A stretch of 64,000 nt of DNA from Heliopora coerulea. Taxonomy: Eukaryota > Cnidaria > Anthozoa > Scleralcyonacea > Helioporidae. Shown here one piece after another: positions 1-11,294 of the stretch; position 1 is the stretch's first letter, and each line of letters opens with the position of its first letter. Both the position numbers and the translations under genes were made by a program. Location of the stretch: NCBI GenBank assembly GCA_030142905.1, contig JASJOG010000201.1, forward strand, positions 1 to 64,000, in the 5' to 3' direction. The notes below the pieces were generated by a model, which was given only the letters and a program-made list of their open reading frames with translations, had not been told where the DNA came from and made no database searches.

Positions 1-447
1 TGACTACTTAAAACAACTTTTTCAGTGAACTCGAAATTATCGTTCTAAACCCAACATTTTTGTGAGCAAATTATAATATTAATTATTTCCAGTTAATAGA
101 CTTTTATTTGAATTGGATAGTTATCAAAAGACTAGTGAGTGTATGCAACTTTAAATACATTTTCTCAGATTAATATTGGAATTCCCGACCAAATAGGCTA
201 TCCAGGCTTCGTACAACTGCTTCCTACTAAATTCATCAGCCAACGAAAAAACAATACCCTGTAAGATAATTTTTACAATGACTTTAATCCTCTCCTGTCC
301 TACAAGTTAGGCTTTCCACAAGTGGCGACAACAGGCGTCCTAGTCTAGAGGGGATAACGAGGGACAACGAAGTGTCTATGGTGGGCAAACTCTCGGGAAA
401 AATTTGAAAAAAACCACAACCAGCGTAAAACTTCAAGAAATATAAAA

Positions 448-592
448 CGAAACAGGTTCCGCAAAATAGCACCTTGTGAACTCAAAATTTAAATTAGAGC
501 AAGTCGAAAGTGAGACAGTCTCACTTTTTTTTTTGCTCTAACTCGAATTTTGAGTTCACAAGATACTATTTAACGGAATCTGTTTCTTTAAA
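448..592. repeat. Foldback hairpin element
   Basis: The left half, from the bases before cttgtgaactcaaaatt, is the inverted complement of the right half ending near 590, with a short centre around cgaaagtgagacagtctcac. The same hairpin recurs at about 31970-32110 and 52135-52285 as part of the segmental duplicates. No coding capacity; a MITE-like foldback is the simplest reading. Confidence 0.65.
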
Positions 593-1167
593 TATGCTTA
601 AGTTAGTGAGAAATATTAAATACCAGAATTATGCATTATTTTCCACTTCCACAACACTGTAATGATATTCTGTTGCATTCAAAATGCTTTTTCCATGAAT
701 AACTAGCGACTGATATATACACGATAAAATGTGTTTTTTGTGATAAAATGTTTCATGTGTTCGTGTAAGAAAAACTTGTACGAAATGTTCTTTTAAGTTT
801 TCACCACACTAAGCACTACTTCTGGTATTGAGCCTGTGAGCAGGTTATCTTGGTGTAAATGGCGGGAGATACGAACGGAAGTGATTGATTGAGTTGTAGT
901 ATTCTAGTATGGAACGTAACTTTTTTTTATTACGAGACTGAAAATGAGATCATCGATTATAACGGCAAGTAATAATTTACTATTAGATCACTAGACTTGG
1001 ATTGGTTTACGTGTAAAGTGAACAGAATCTGAACTGATACCAATAACGTTAATGATGATGTTGGCAAAAGTATGCCTAGGTTTTGTCTGAGGAATTTTTG
1101 GCCAGTATTGTTATGTCCCGGCATTACTGCTTGTGTTTATAGAGTGAATAAGTGTCGATAATTGCTC

Positions 1168-1365
1168 TTTAAGGCTCATTTACACGTGCGCTTTCTTGCC
1201 TCGCGATTGTCGTCTCGGTATATGTGTTAAACTCACGCTGGCGTCGTAGACGAACTGGAGCGAATCATGATCTGATATCCAGCTCAACAGATTATCTTGG
1301 AGTGAGTACATACACCAGGATGACAATCACTGTGAACAAAATTGCACGTGTAATCGCGCCTTTAA
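1168..1365. mobile_element. MITE with short inverted ends
   Basis: The left end reads ggctcatttacacgtgc and the right end reads, on the other strand, aggcgcgattacacgtgc. Both ends are flanked by TTTAA. The roughly 190-bp unit recurs inside duplicates B (about 32694-32889) and C (about 52827-53027). An 80-84 codon open frame in each copy lies across this element and is probably incidental. Confidence 0.55.
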
Positions 1366-2904
1366 ACTGTATCAGTCGCAAATTTTTTGTGCACCTGGAA
1401 TACTTCCTGGTAGTCGGCGCCATCTTGAAAACAAAGCTAGACAACTCGGACGCTTTATCGTACTAATCATAAACAAATGATAAGTGCCTGAACAGAAGAG
1501 GCGGTTCCTTTTATTAAGTCAGCTGAATAGAACTACCAAAATACTTTACGGTTTTTTCATTTTCATGGGAACATTGAATTGCCAAGGCGAACGGAAGGAC
1601 ATTTGCTTGAATTAACATTACAAACAAAGTTTCGAAAGGCATTCTGTCAGTAGTATTCAGCTGATGTATAAAGTGAACCGACCATTGGATTTAATTAGTA
1701 TTGGTAGCCGGGTTACATAACTAAATTTCGTACTGTTTAATCGCACTTAAAATACAATATCTTAGTCTTTGTTGAAAAGTTAGTACCATAATCGCTAGAT
1801 AAGTTCCAAAGGGAAATCTTGAGTCCTCTGGCTGAAATTCTCCAGGTAGACAGCCACTTAGACTGCTTTAGGTTTAACTGTGTTGTTTATCGTCATCAAA
1901 ACTTAGAAAGTTCAAGTCCTGATAGATCACAACAACTCAAGAGACATTAAACCCACAAAGATTAGAATGATGCAACATATGCAGTCTGTGCTTTTCATCA
2001 GGCCCCCATGAGGCAACAGGAGGCCCGGAGCAAAGTGGTCATCCAGAGGCTTGGCACCCCCAACCTTCACATTATTGCCTATGCTCTAAAAAGAGTTTCA
2101 TTTGGGATTAAGGCCTTTAAGCCATTTTGAGGAATTCTTAAGAATAAGGCCCTTACAATCTGGAGGCCCTCAGAGTATGAGGCCCTGCGGCAATCAGCCT
2201 CCCTTGCCGCTCCCATCTCTGCAGGCCTGCTTTTCTCAAAATGCTGGCACTGAAAGTGGTTCATTGCCAGCATGCACAGTCGTGCGTATTTTCTCTGACT
2301 GTAAGACCTAAGACTGAATGTTGCCCCACACAAGACGCAAAATATTTTAGATCGTCCCTCGATTCAAAATTCATGGGAAAGACGAAAACGCACAGAATTT
2401 TTGCTGGACTCGTACAGATTGTTCTCACCCTTATTTTCACAATAATGATCAATTGCACGTGTTTATAATTTTGATGGTTAACGTCAATTTAAAGTTTATT
2501 CTAGAGATATTTATTTTTGCTTGAATTGCACATCATACTAAAATAATGATAATCATCAAATTAAGCTTAGGATTAACCTTAACCTTGAGGGGTGACAGCA
2601 TGGAGGACTGAAATTGGTAATTAATTCAACTCAACCATTTTGAGTAAACTGTTGGAAAATTGGTTTACCTCAGGTCCTTTTTTGTCTGTTTGAGTACTTC
2701 GACGTTGAACAACTGTTGTTTCTTATTTGTTTTCGTTAACTATATAGCAGAAAAACTGCTTTGTTTAGTAGTAGTCGGTTATTGTTTTTGGATTAATTGT
2801 TTCATACAGACAAAATACAAAAGTGAAGTGGCCTTTGACTATGACCTTGAAAATTACTTCCGAGCTTTCTTTGGTTTGCTTCGCAATTTCTGCATACGTA
2901 CATA

Positions 2905-2920
2905 TATATATAGATTGATT

Positions 2921-2981
<61 letters not shown>

Positions 2982-3075
2982 GTAGGTAGGTAGGTAGGTA
3001 GGTAGGTAGGTAGGTAGGTAGGTAGGTAGGTAGGTAGGTATATAGATATAGATATAGATATAGATATAGATATAC
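2905..3075. repeat. Compound microsatellite (GATA, GGTA, GATATA)
   Basis: A run of gata units is followed by ggta units and then gatata units. It gives long repetitive frames rich in Tyr, Ile and Leu on the minus strand, which are not genes. Confidence 0.97.
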
Positions 3076-3117
3076 TGTAGATATAAATGTTTTGATTGTA
3101 AAACACAAGTAAATGTG

Positions 3118-3461
3118 TATATGGATAAATCGTACAAAACGACAATATAGAAAACAAGATATATTAACCACTCTTTTCGCACAAACGTTTTCGCTTTCAT
3201 TTAAGCTCTTCAGGTGTTGTGTATCTTTTGAGTGTGATGAGTCATGCCGGCATGAGTCATGCGGTATGAGTCTAGCGGCATGAGTCATGCCACTAGCGAA
3301 TTTGCACACCCTCACTAGTCTTTAGTTAGAGCACTCTGGCATGGCTTAGATGAACCACAAGTGTAGAACATTTGAGTTGCTTATATAATGTAGGCTTCTC
3401 CATCCTTCTCGTCAGCACTACACTAATGAGGCCCAGTAGGCCGAAACGGTTCCATCTGTAG

Positions 3462-3495
<34 letters not shown>

Positions 3496-3680
3496 ATAAA
3501 TCGTACAAAACGACAATATAGAAAACAAGATATATTAACCACTCTTTTCGCACAAACGTTTTCGCTTTCATTTAAGCTCTTCAGGTGTTGTGTATCTTTT
3601 GAGTGTGATGAGTCATGCGGTATGAGTCTAGCGGCATGAGTCTTGCCACTAGCGAATTTGCACACGCTCACTGGTCGAGG
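3118..3680. repeat. Tandem ~370-bp unit, retrozyme-like
   Basis: A segment beginning atatggataaatcgtac at about 3119 is repeated head to tail beginning at about 3491, the two being separated by a (TA)n run at 3465-3492. The second copy is partial, matching to about 3665. The unit contains several repeats of the word gagtcatgc and a hammerhead-like motif at 3423-3447. A tandem, few-hundred-bp, non-coding unit with a ribozyme-like motif resembles the retrozymes described in metazoans, but it could equally be the 3' end of a Penelope-like element. Confidence 0.5.
3423..3447 (+). ncRNA. Degenerate hammerhead-like motif
   Basis: The bases ctaatga (3423-3429) are followed by a perfect 4-bp stem GGCC/GGCC with loop cagta and then gaaac (3443-3447). 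This is the hammerhead core layout, except that the conserved CUGAUGA has A in place of the first G. That G is essential in known hammerheads, so this copy is likely inactive. Stems I and III are not clear. Confidence 0.4.
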
Positions 3681-3700
3681 TCTCGTTTTGTGTCATGCTA

Positions 3701-4406
3701 CCTTAGTCCCGTACCAGTTCGCGCCCCTTTAATTTTCGCGCACTTTCTATTAGTGACTCTTAGAGCCCCATTAATTTTCGCGCAACTTTCAGTGACTTAT
3801 GTATTTTTTCCCAAGAATATCAAAATAGCAGTAATAAGCTCTCAAAAATATCAAAGCCAGTAAGAACAACAAAGACTTTCTGCATAATATAATCTTTTTT
3901 TGGGTTCACTACAAAACAACAACAATAAACAAGACCCTGCGTTTAAAACTTAAGCTCCAGCTGTATGTTCTTATTCAAGTACTCTAGTATCTTAGTCTTT
4001 TTCCAGCCATTGGTTACAATGTCAGGCTTCGACCTAATGTAGTCGTAGAACTGAACGACCAATTTAACATGTCGCGGTTTCACAACAGACAACCGCACGT
4101 CAAGCTTTTAAATGAAAACTACATGGAGCCGGATAAAATTACGTCGGACCACGCAGAAAAGGATAAAGATGAAGACAGTGACTATGGCCCCCGGAGAAAG
4201 AAATAACTAATGAATGTAATTCTCTCGTTGTAGATGATGATTAAAGCTCTAGTGAAAAATATTGGTTTACGTTATAAGCCGCATTTTTAATACTTGCAGT
4301 ACCTTTCGGTACAGATTTCATTTATTTTCTTATTCGAGCCCCTCTAATTTTCGCGTGCCATACATGGGCGAACTTTAAAGGAGCGCGAACTATAACTGGA
4401 CTAAGG
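3701..4406 (-). mobile_element. Pogo/Tigger-like element, deleted
   Basis: The ends are inverted: ccttagtcc plus a run with ttcgcgc at the left matches, on the other strand, the right end finishing ctaagg. Each end is next to TA, the target duplication of the Tc1/mariner group. The motif taattttcgcgc occurs near both ends (about 3730, 3772, 4349). On the minus strand about 3950-4075 reads as a pogo/Tigger-like transposase tail (for example FYDYIRSKPDIVTNGWKK). The rest of the transposase is missing. Confidence 0.55.
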
Positions 4407-4629
4407 TATTCATATGCTGACTAAGGTTAGCCGTCGTTAACTATTAATGAGCTATATACATAGTCTTCTTGTGTTACTAGGTAATTAAGGTTATTTATAA
4501 ATGTTGGATGTGAGATCATCACGGGATGAGGAGGTGTCTAATAATTATTACGATCTGGTTCCAGGAATGGTTATGATCTCTTATTTTTTTGCTTCCCGAG
4601 AAGGTCGGCCTGGATAATTACAATGATAC

Positions 4630-5690
4630 ATTGCCATAATTTTAAAATATCCGTTGTTACATGTGTTCGCTAACTTTTACGAGTCTGTATTCTTCATGCT
4701 GTATCTGTTCTTTGTGAAGTGTTACTCGTTTCTGCAAGTTTTCAGTTTGGCCAACGTAGAAGTTGTTGCATTTCGTGCAGATTATTACATATATAATGTT
4801 TCTGGATTTCCAGTTCATTGCAGATTTGGTTTGCCATTGTTTGCCATTGCTGAATGTTATTGAATCCCCGGCTATCAAAACATTGCATGTGCCGCATCGT
4901 GATTCTTCGCATTTGGTTACATTGGCGGTGGATTTTTCCAATTTAAATCGGGCTCGTGTTAAATGTCGTTTTAAATTTCTTGGTTGTCGTCGGCTTACTA
5001 TTTAAACCTGTCTTGTCCAAATTACATTTCATTCTTCGGCAATTTTTGAGGAATTTTAAGTCTTGTTTTATTTTTCTGGTAACTTCTGGATTGTTTGGAT
5101 AATGCTTAATGACTAATGAAAGTGCTGCTTTGTGTTCCATTCTCTCCTTTGGTTATCTCAGTCACGCTGTTGTTAATGTGATTACTGTTTCTATGCCGTT
5201 TGAAATAAGATGTTTCGGATAATTCTGTTTTCTTAAGAACTTCCGAAGTTCCGATAATCTTTTCTCCTTTACTTCTGGCTTGGAAATAATGCAACATATC
5301 CGTCTCGCAAGTGCATATGGGTTGTTATGTTTGGTACGTTTAGGATGGCAGGAATTAAAATTTAGGTATTGATGTGTGTCCGTTTCTTTGTAGAAAATGT
5401 CGGTGTGTAATTCCTTCCCTGCCTTGCAAAGTAAGATGTCCAGAAATGGAAGTTTCTCGTTGTTTTTCTCCATTGTAAATTTGATTTTTTCATGTAGGCT
5501 GATTAAGAGGGTGTGGAATTTCTGTGGGTCTTCTTCTGATTTCTTCCAAATAAGGAAACAGTCATCCAAAAATCTTTTAAAAAATCGAATTCATTTGTCT
5601 CTTGTTTTTCTGCGTTGGTGGTGTGTCCTGTTGGTGGTAGCTAGATGTCGCTTCAAAAAAAACTGATTTTTTTTCGTCAGATGATTTGGA
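4630..5690 (-). pseudogene. Penelope-like element relic 1 (RT and GIY-YIG)
   Basis: Read on the minus strand, the segment starting near 5600 gives the end of a reverse transcriptase: LDDCFLIWK (the catalytic DD motif) and LPFLDILL, in an open frame of 135 residues (5162-5569). After frameshifts, 4657-4941 gives a Cys-rich stretch (CEESRCGTC, CTKC) followed by FYVGQTENLQKR, the GIY-YIG endonuclease signature of Penelope-like elements. The N-terminal half of RT is absent and the frames are broken at about 5160 and 4940-5140, so this is a dead 5'-truncated copy. It belongs to a different PLE family from the copies at 34.5 and 40-43 kb. Confidence 0.8.
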
Positions 5691-5985
5691 TGGTACGTAA
5701 TTGGATATATTTCTTATTAAGGAATTTTCTTGTTATTGTTGATGATTATCAAAATGTTCAAGAAAACACAGTTTTCGACCGAGTTCCTGAATGTCTGTTT
5801 TGAGTTCTGTTTCATTCCTTCGTGGTGTCGAAACATGAAGTAGTCACTTCTTTCGAATGTTCGTAAGTCCCTGGCATTTTCCGTCGTGAAAATTGTAGAG
5901 TGAAAGCTCTGGGATTTCTTTGGTTGTTGTTAAAGCACCTAAAACTCAATACTTAAAACCATCAGTTGGTGTTGGTGTAAACCTC

Positions 5986-6537
5986 TCAGAATTTGCAGTA
6001 CTTGTATTTCTTCAGAGCTTTGAAAGATCTGTCCACTTTGGACATAGCTTCCAAAAACGCTGGAGCTTCTATCTGTTTTGTTAGCCTCTGAAAGAACACA
6101 ACGACCTTCAAAATATTTAACTCCAGGAGCGTCCATGTTGCTAAGTTTATAAACATTTGACCCCTAAGACCGGGGTTCACTGCGTGGTTTGAACTAACTG
6201 ACGTCATAGTGAGGGTGAGGTCCATTGAGCCAATGTTAGCGTTATCGTTGTCGAGGGGGTAGTCTCTGTGAGCACGTGGAAGGATCAGGTGGATTATCCG
6301 AAGGCCGATGCACTGAGCTTCGGGCGTGGAGCATTGAGTTTCAGTAGACTTCCAGGCAATCCGGTACAATCCAGGTATGCCTGAAACGACACTGCCTGAA
6401 GGAGCTCTAGCAATGACCAGTATTTGACGAATGGCATAATATTGTGGGGATGGAGATCCCATTGCTTCTCTTGATACCGACGCCGCTGAGTTGCAAGCCG
6501 ACGATACAGTATCGAGGTTATATAATCCCGTGTTCAT
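5986..6537 (-). CDS. Unrecognised 183-codon open frame
   Basis: An uninterrupted minus-strand frame beginning MNTGLYNLDTVSS. I see no known domain, signal peptide or transmembrane segment, and no splice-site context marking it as an exon. In a 36%-GC-like genome a 183-codon open frame is longer than most chance frames, so it may be a transposon remnant or a small gene. Nothing else on either strand of 5.7-7.2 kb is recognisable. Confidence 0.2.
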   Translation of the reverse strand: MNTGLYNLDTVSSACNSAASVSREAMGSPSPQYYAIRQILVIARAPSGSVVSGIPGLYRIAWKSTETQCSTPEAQCIGLRIIHLILPRAHRDYPLDNDNANIGSMDLTLTMTSVSSNHAVNPGLRGQMFINLATWTLLELNILKVVVFFQRLTKQIEAPAFLEAMSKVDRSFKALKKYKYCKF

Positions 6538-7263
6538 TCGGGACTAGTCCGTTAATTTTCGTGCCGTGGCATCTCAAAGAAATGTCGGATCATATTGCAG
6601 CGAGCTGTTCTCTGGGAATTGCTAAGATGTATGAAATACACAGTTTATACTGAAGACGTGTTGCTCCATGCAGGTAGTAGGAGATTAATACTAAGGAGTA
6701 AATTGAGTTTGCCAGCACCCTCGTTAAAATGTCAGTAATCTTACATCTTTTTGCGATTTGGGCGAATTACAACGTGATCGTCTCATTTCAAAAACGATGG
6801 GCGCTTGGAATCCAAGGGATCCTCAATCAAGAGGGACAAGTCAATGAATTTCCTCCAAGACGATGAAGACAATTTTTCCTGAAACGGGCGGTAAACCAGG
6901 GCCGACAACAAAGTTAGGTAGGGAGGTTGAGCTTTGGTGTAGATCCTCTGAAACCTCTGAGACTATTCAGAAACAGTTGAATCCACGGTGACGATCATGA
7001 TAAGGGCGTTGGGGGTGAAAGGTGGCTAAGAGATTGATGGAGAAGGGAAGGCATCGAAGGTGCGAAACAGCGTAAGCGTGGAGAAAATAACTTGGCCAGC
7101 CTGAAGATCAACGTTGATGAAAGTGTTGTTTGATCCAGAGAGGTGATTCGACACTATTATAGATTTGAAAAAAGTTATAATATTATAAATATTATAACTT
7201 ATTAGATTAATTATTAATTATTATAAATTTGAAGAGAAAACAGTGAAACTACCGTATTTATTC

Positions 7264-7378
7264 TATTAAACGCCTACTATCCAATACACATCTCTCTCTA
7301 ATAAACGCCCCAGTGATTTGCAAAAAATTGAATTAAACGCCCCTCTCAAATAAACGCCTCTCCTTAATAAACGCCCCT
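7264..7378. repeat. Cluster of five taaacgcc words
   Basis: The word taaacgcc (reverse ggcgttta) occurs five times at irregular spacings of roughly 15-35 bp, mostly followed by CC or CT. It lies just downstream of the minus-strand frame ending at 7441. Repeated short words near a transposon end often serve as transposase binding sites; that role is inference here. Confidence 0.55.
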
Positions 7379-7440
7379 TTGAGAATGTAAGACGTCATAG
7401 GTAGATATTTTAATACTTAAAACATTTAATGCCATTGACA

Positions 7441-7863
7441 TTAAGTTTTTATAAGATAAGGTTGGTTGTAGGTCATTGACTGTTCGTATGCGAATTCAAA
7501 ATGAGTATATGTATCTTTGATACGCGTCAGTTCTTCATGGAGAATCCTCGCACAAACTTTTGACTTGGTTCTGGCTTTGAAGAATCCTGGTACGACTAGA
7601 CCAACCTCTCGTTTTCTTTTACCACAAACTTCTACTTCGACAATGTTTCCTTGAAGTGCGTTAAGAAATGTTGCGAGCAATCTTGAAAGTTCTATTGGAA
7701 CGTGTCCTACCAAACGCACGTTGTTGGCGCAATCAGATGATTTGCTACAGGTACATTTATATACACCAACTGCATTTGAGTCATACTCTAACACTTCAGC
7801 CCGGTTATCTTTTTCACAACGTAAGATTTCGCCTAGTGCTGGAGTCCACGTTTCTTTGTACAC
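7441..7863 (-). CDS. HIRAN-like domain protein
   Basis: A 140-residue frame. It opens with YKETWTPALGEIL, continues with an acidic stretch and YDSNAVGVY, then VGHVPIELSRLLATFL and VEVCGKRKREVGLVVPGF. That order (W-P-x-x-G-E, then D-x-x-A-V-x-V, then V-G-H-V-P, then a late G-K/R-R) fits HIRAN-type domains, which bind DNA ends in helicase and nuclease proteins and occur in many uncharacterised cnidarian repeat proteins. A Cys-rich insert (CTCSKSSDC) sits between the second and third blocks. It is next to the taaacgcc cluster and the YqaJ pseudogene and may be transposon-borne. The HIRAN assignment is from motif resemblance only. Confidence 0.45.
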   Translation of the reverse strand: MYKETWTPALGEILRCEKDNRAEVLEYDSNAVGVYKCTCSKSSDCANNVRLVGHVPIELSRLLATFLNALQGNIVEVEVCGKRKREVGLVVPGFFKARTKSKVCARILHEELTRIKDTYTHFEFAYEQSMTYNQPYLIKT

Positions 7864-7879
7864 ATGATGTCCTTTTATT

Positions 7880-8926
7880 GCAGTTTTGAATTTGATTCAA
7901 AACCATGCAAGTGGAATGTTCCACGCCAAAAGAAAGTGCAGCCTTCACCTGTGCGATCCATGCAATTTATTAAACATGAATGAGGCAAGGACAAAAAAGT
8001 AAAATTAATCAGCAGACACCAAGATGTTACACCACCAACTGAAAGGACAGTAAATAAAGAAAACTTGGTGAAGTTTTAGAAATGGTCAAAAAGTGCAGCA
8101 AGAGACTGGCAAACTTATTGGACTTTCATTAATTCTTCCCCAGGTTATTCCAGAAGACAGTGAGCAAACAAGTGAAGAAGCCCTAGCTAAGCATGAACCT
8201 ACCAGTTCAACATGGAGTGTTACCTCCTACAGCCAACCTGAACATGGTGGTCCACTGCCACTATATGAAATAAAAGAGAGGGCTAAAAGAACAAAAAAGA
8301 GATTGTTTGAATAAGGTGCCCACCAAAATGAAATAGAAAAACAAGCAAGAGAGCAGCAGCAATCTGAGTTATGGTATTCTATTCGACAATCCAGGATAAC
8401 TGCATCTAAAGCCAAAAGATGTTTGTTGAAAGATAATACAAGTCCTACAAAAGCAGTTGCAACAATATTGCAGTATAATGGCAATAACAGACCAATGCCA
8501 TGAGGGACGGTGAGGAGTGGGAAGGCAGAATCATAGATAAATATGAATATTTGAGTGGAAATAAAGTGTCGAAGTCTGGATTTGTTATCTCAGCCATTCA
8601 TTTTTAGGAACATCACCAGATGGTCTCATCCATAATGGAAATGGAGTAATTGAAGTAAAAAAAGTTCTGTCAAAAGAGACAGAATCATATCAAGATATTT
8701 TATGCAGATTAAAGATATATAAGAAAGTAAAAGGTGAACTAGTAATAAATTCCAAGCTCCAGTATTTTGTTCAGATGCAGCAGCAAATGTGCTGCACAAA
8801 CACTTCTTATGGTCATTTTATTATTTCTAATGATGTGTGGGTACATGTGAATGTAATCACATTTGACAGAACATTCTGGAGGGATATACTTATTAAACTT
8901 GAGAGATTTTATTTTACTTACGTATA
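7880..8926 (+). pseudogene. YqaJ-type nuclease (transposon-borne), broken
   Basis: Joined across stops and shifts, the plus strand encodes a YqaJ/lambda-exonuclease-like protein. CKWNVPRQKKVQPSP lies near 7905, the motif W-x-x-x-R-x-x-R-I-T-A-S (WYSIRQSRITAS) near 8370-8405, the catalytic pair SPDG and IEVKK near 8605-8665, and YFVQMQQQM near 8763-8790. The family cuts or resects DNA with a D...E-x-K metal site, and these residues are present. There are stops at about 7979, 8078 and 8312 and a frameshift after 8500. It faces the THAP-HTH-DDE transposase gene at 9461-10912, a pairing I recall (from memory) for the ISL2EU group of DNA transposons. Confidence 0.7.
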
Positions 8927-9164
8927 ATGGGGAAAGGATGATTCTTTTCCTGACTTAACAGTTTAGTTGTTTGCACAATCATAATTTTTGGCAAATATTT
9001 GGAGAACGTTTAAACAGTTTTTATATTGTAAACATTTTTAATATTGTGAAAAGAATGATCAAATCCTTGTAAATAGCACGATATGTTTGATTGTAAATAT
9101 GTGCAAATAGTTCTGAAGCTCTTCTTTATGCATTTAAGTAGGCTGAACAAATGCGAGTATGTAT

Positions 9165-9189
9165 GTGTGTATGTATGTATGTATGTATG

Positions 9190-9236
<47 letters not shown>
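9165..9236. repeat. Microsatellite (TATG)n then (TA)n
   Basis: About six tatg units followed by about twenty ta units. It separates the two convergent genes of the YqaJ/THAP-DDE element. Confidence 0.97.
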
Positions 9237-9238
<2 letters not shown>

Positions 9239-9460
9239 ATACAGTATATGTATATTATTGCCTTATGTACTTTTTTACAAAATGAGTGGGCCAGTCTGTA
9301 GAAGGGTTGAAGAGGATGTAAAAAATTTAATAAAGGGTAAAAATTTTAGAGACATTGATTAAACATTAAATTCCATCATGTTCCTTCCATAAATTGTCAA
9401 AGAGGTTTAGAATTTATCACATTCAAATGAAAAAAATAAAGACAAACATGCAAGATTCAT

Positions 9461-10912
9461 TTAATTGATAAGTGGTGGTAAAAAGTTAGAAATACATGCC
9501 ACAACTATCCATACATCAGGTGCAATATCATGCAATGTTATAGGGATTGGTCGGTCAAAAAAGTGCCAATTTTTCAATCTCTCCATACAACGTTCTACAT
9601 GAATTCTCAGACTTGCAATTTTTTTATTGTGTTGATTTTCTGCCTTGGAGAATTGATTCCTTGTTTTAAGAAAGTTGGGCATAACTAGATGGGTACCAAT
9701 AGAAGCTAAGTCATCTTGAGTGGTGAAGTCTCTATCAGCCATGATAAAATCACCCTTGTTCAAATCTTCAAGGTAACCTGACTTCCTGACAATTTCTGGA
9801 TCACTTATGGAACCACTATATAAGTCACTACTAAATGATATTACCCTGTTTGGTGTAATTCCCACAAGGCCTTTCATTGTGTTATGTGATTTGTAGTGAG
9901 AATAACACGCAGACTGATTATCTAAACCAGAAGGGCACTCCATAAATATTTCTGTGAAGTCAATGATTGACACCAAGTCAGGTTAAAAATCCTTGAATAC
10001 AGCTGGCATATGATATTTGATCTGCTCCTTTGCTGGCCACAAAATACATACTGGCTCCAACTCTGCTCTCATGAACTTTATCCAGGCACGGAATATCAGT
10101 TCACTGAAACGATGCCTTCAGAAACACGAAATCGATGTGCCAGATCCCTTGCAAATAAGCCCAAGCGCATACGCATAAGAACCATAGTGTATTCTTGCCA
10201 TTGTGATAGTTTCCTAGGCCTGCCTGGTCTTTCATGGTCAAATTGAGTTCTTGCATGACATTCATAACTTATGTTGTAAAGTTTAGGTTTCAGTATATTG
10301 AAACACAATACTATCGTCTCATAGTTTGCAAATCCATTATAAAATGAAATAGCTCTGTCGCTCCTCTGATAGCCATCAATGTCAAATACAGGATCATGTT
10401 CTTGCTTATATTTTAATTTCGTTATCTCTGCTTATAGCTTTTCTACTTCATAGCGGAGAGTTTCCTTTTCAGTCGAATGTTCTGCACTCTTAATCTGGGT
10501 TTCGTTTTCTTTCGAGGGAACAGGAGCATCAAATGTTAACACATCAGTAGTTTCTGCCATCTCTGAAAACCCTTCAGCTTGTCCTTGGCTTGTCTTTGTT
10601 ATAGAGGCATTTACTTCTCCGTCGGCTATCCCTTCCTTTGATGTAGAAGACAGCAAAACGTTTTTTTATTTTTCTGCGAATGTTGAATTCTTTTGTCCAC
10701 GGAAATATCGATGGCAGTTGATTTCGGGCTACTCTTTCCCCTCCAGTGAAGTGCTTGCCACAAATTCTTGTGCTGGAAGAACCACTAAGGTTATCGTTTC
10801 GGATTAGTCTAGCATATTCCTTCTGCACTGCTTCATCACTAGGTATAGAATGCACCTTAAGATTTGGTGAGTTTCTCTAGTTGTTCGTACATAGAGGAAC
10901 ACAACAATTCCA
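9461..10912 (-). pseudogene. THAP-HTH-DDE transposase, broken
   Basis: On the minus strand three domains lie in order. A THAP zinc finger (about 10912-10700) shows CVPLC, then IPSDEAVQKEYARL, then ICGKHF and PSIFPW: the C2-C-H pattern with the AVPTIF-like end. A helix-turn-helix region (10096-10308) contains HERPGRPRKLS and RVSEGIVS. A DDE endonuclease domain (9461-9976) contains IIDFTEIF, MADRDF and a final RIHVERCMERLKNWHF supplying the last acidic residue. It would cut and join transposon ends. It is interrupted by a stop inside the THAP (about 10879), shifts near 10650, a stop at 10432 and a stop at about 9982. With the convergent YqaJ gene it makes a two-gene element; I did not find convincing outer inverted ends. 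Confidence 0.75.
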
Positions 10913-10968
10913 TTTCAAGACCATTGTCGTATTTATTTCATATCGATCGTTTATAATTTTGAGTTAAT

Positions 10969-11020
10969 GGGGACTTTAAGATCGGACGACGTGTTCCGAC
11001 GACGCAGATGCCCGGAAGTA
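10969..11020 (+). repeat. Candidate left inverted end of Harbinger element
   Basis: Begins ggggactttaagatcgg after a TTAA and ends cccggaagta. The right candidate at 13824-13877, read on the other strand, has gccactttagaa and ends cacggaagta. The ends match only in part, but they bracket the two Harbinger genes and a TTA-like target triplet is next to both. Confidence 0.4.
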
Positions 11021-11294
11021 AAATTGCTTTTATTCGATCACTGCGCATGCTCATCGACAGAAATTGCCACATCGTGTTGACGGTGACGACGTGAGTTCTT
11101 GTTGTTTTCCGTCGAAGAGAAAACGCCAGAAGTGTTGGAGAAAAATTCCAACCTTAAGGTAAGTTAACGAAGTTTACTTTCGGAATACGGCTTCATAAAC
11201 TGAATAATAATGTTTTACTTCATTTTTGATTTATTTTGAAGATATTTGAAATGAAATAACGTCAAAATAAACTGTTGGCTTTTGTTTTATTTAG

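Larger units (their letters stand above)
1..2915. repeat. Segmental duplicate, copy A
   Basis: This stretch is closely repeated at about 31522-34460 (copy B) and 51695-53588 (copy C), in the same orientation and order. All three share the same landmarks: an early hairpin, a small inverted-repeat element and the same unique sequence between them. Copies B and C also extend upstream over a 69-bp host exon, so copy A probably continues left of the window past another such exon. Copies A and B end at the same place, where each runs into a microsatellite. Short ORFs that recur in all three copies follow the duplicated DNA and are not evidence of a gene. Confidence 0.9.

Noticed and set aside
1224..1466. 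An 80-84 codon frame conserved in all three duplicates (also near 32740 and 52881)
   Set aside because: It lies across the MITE and is conserved only because the DNA was duplicated; no domain and no separate selection is visible.
2765..3315. Long minus-strand frames of Tyr, Ile, Leu, Pro
   Set aside because: Translations of the gata/ggta/ta microsatellites.
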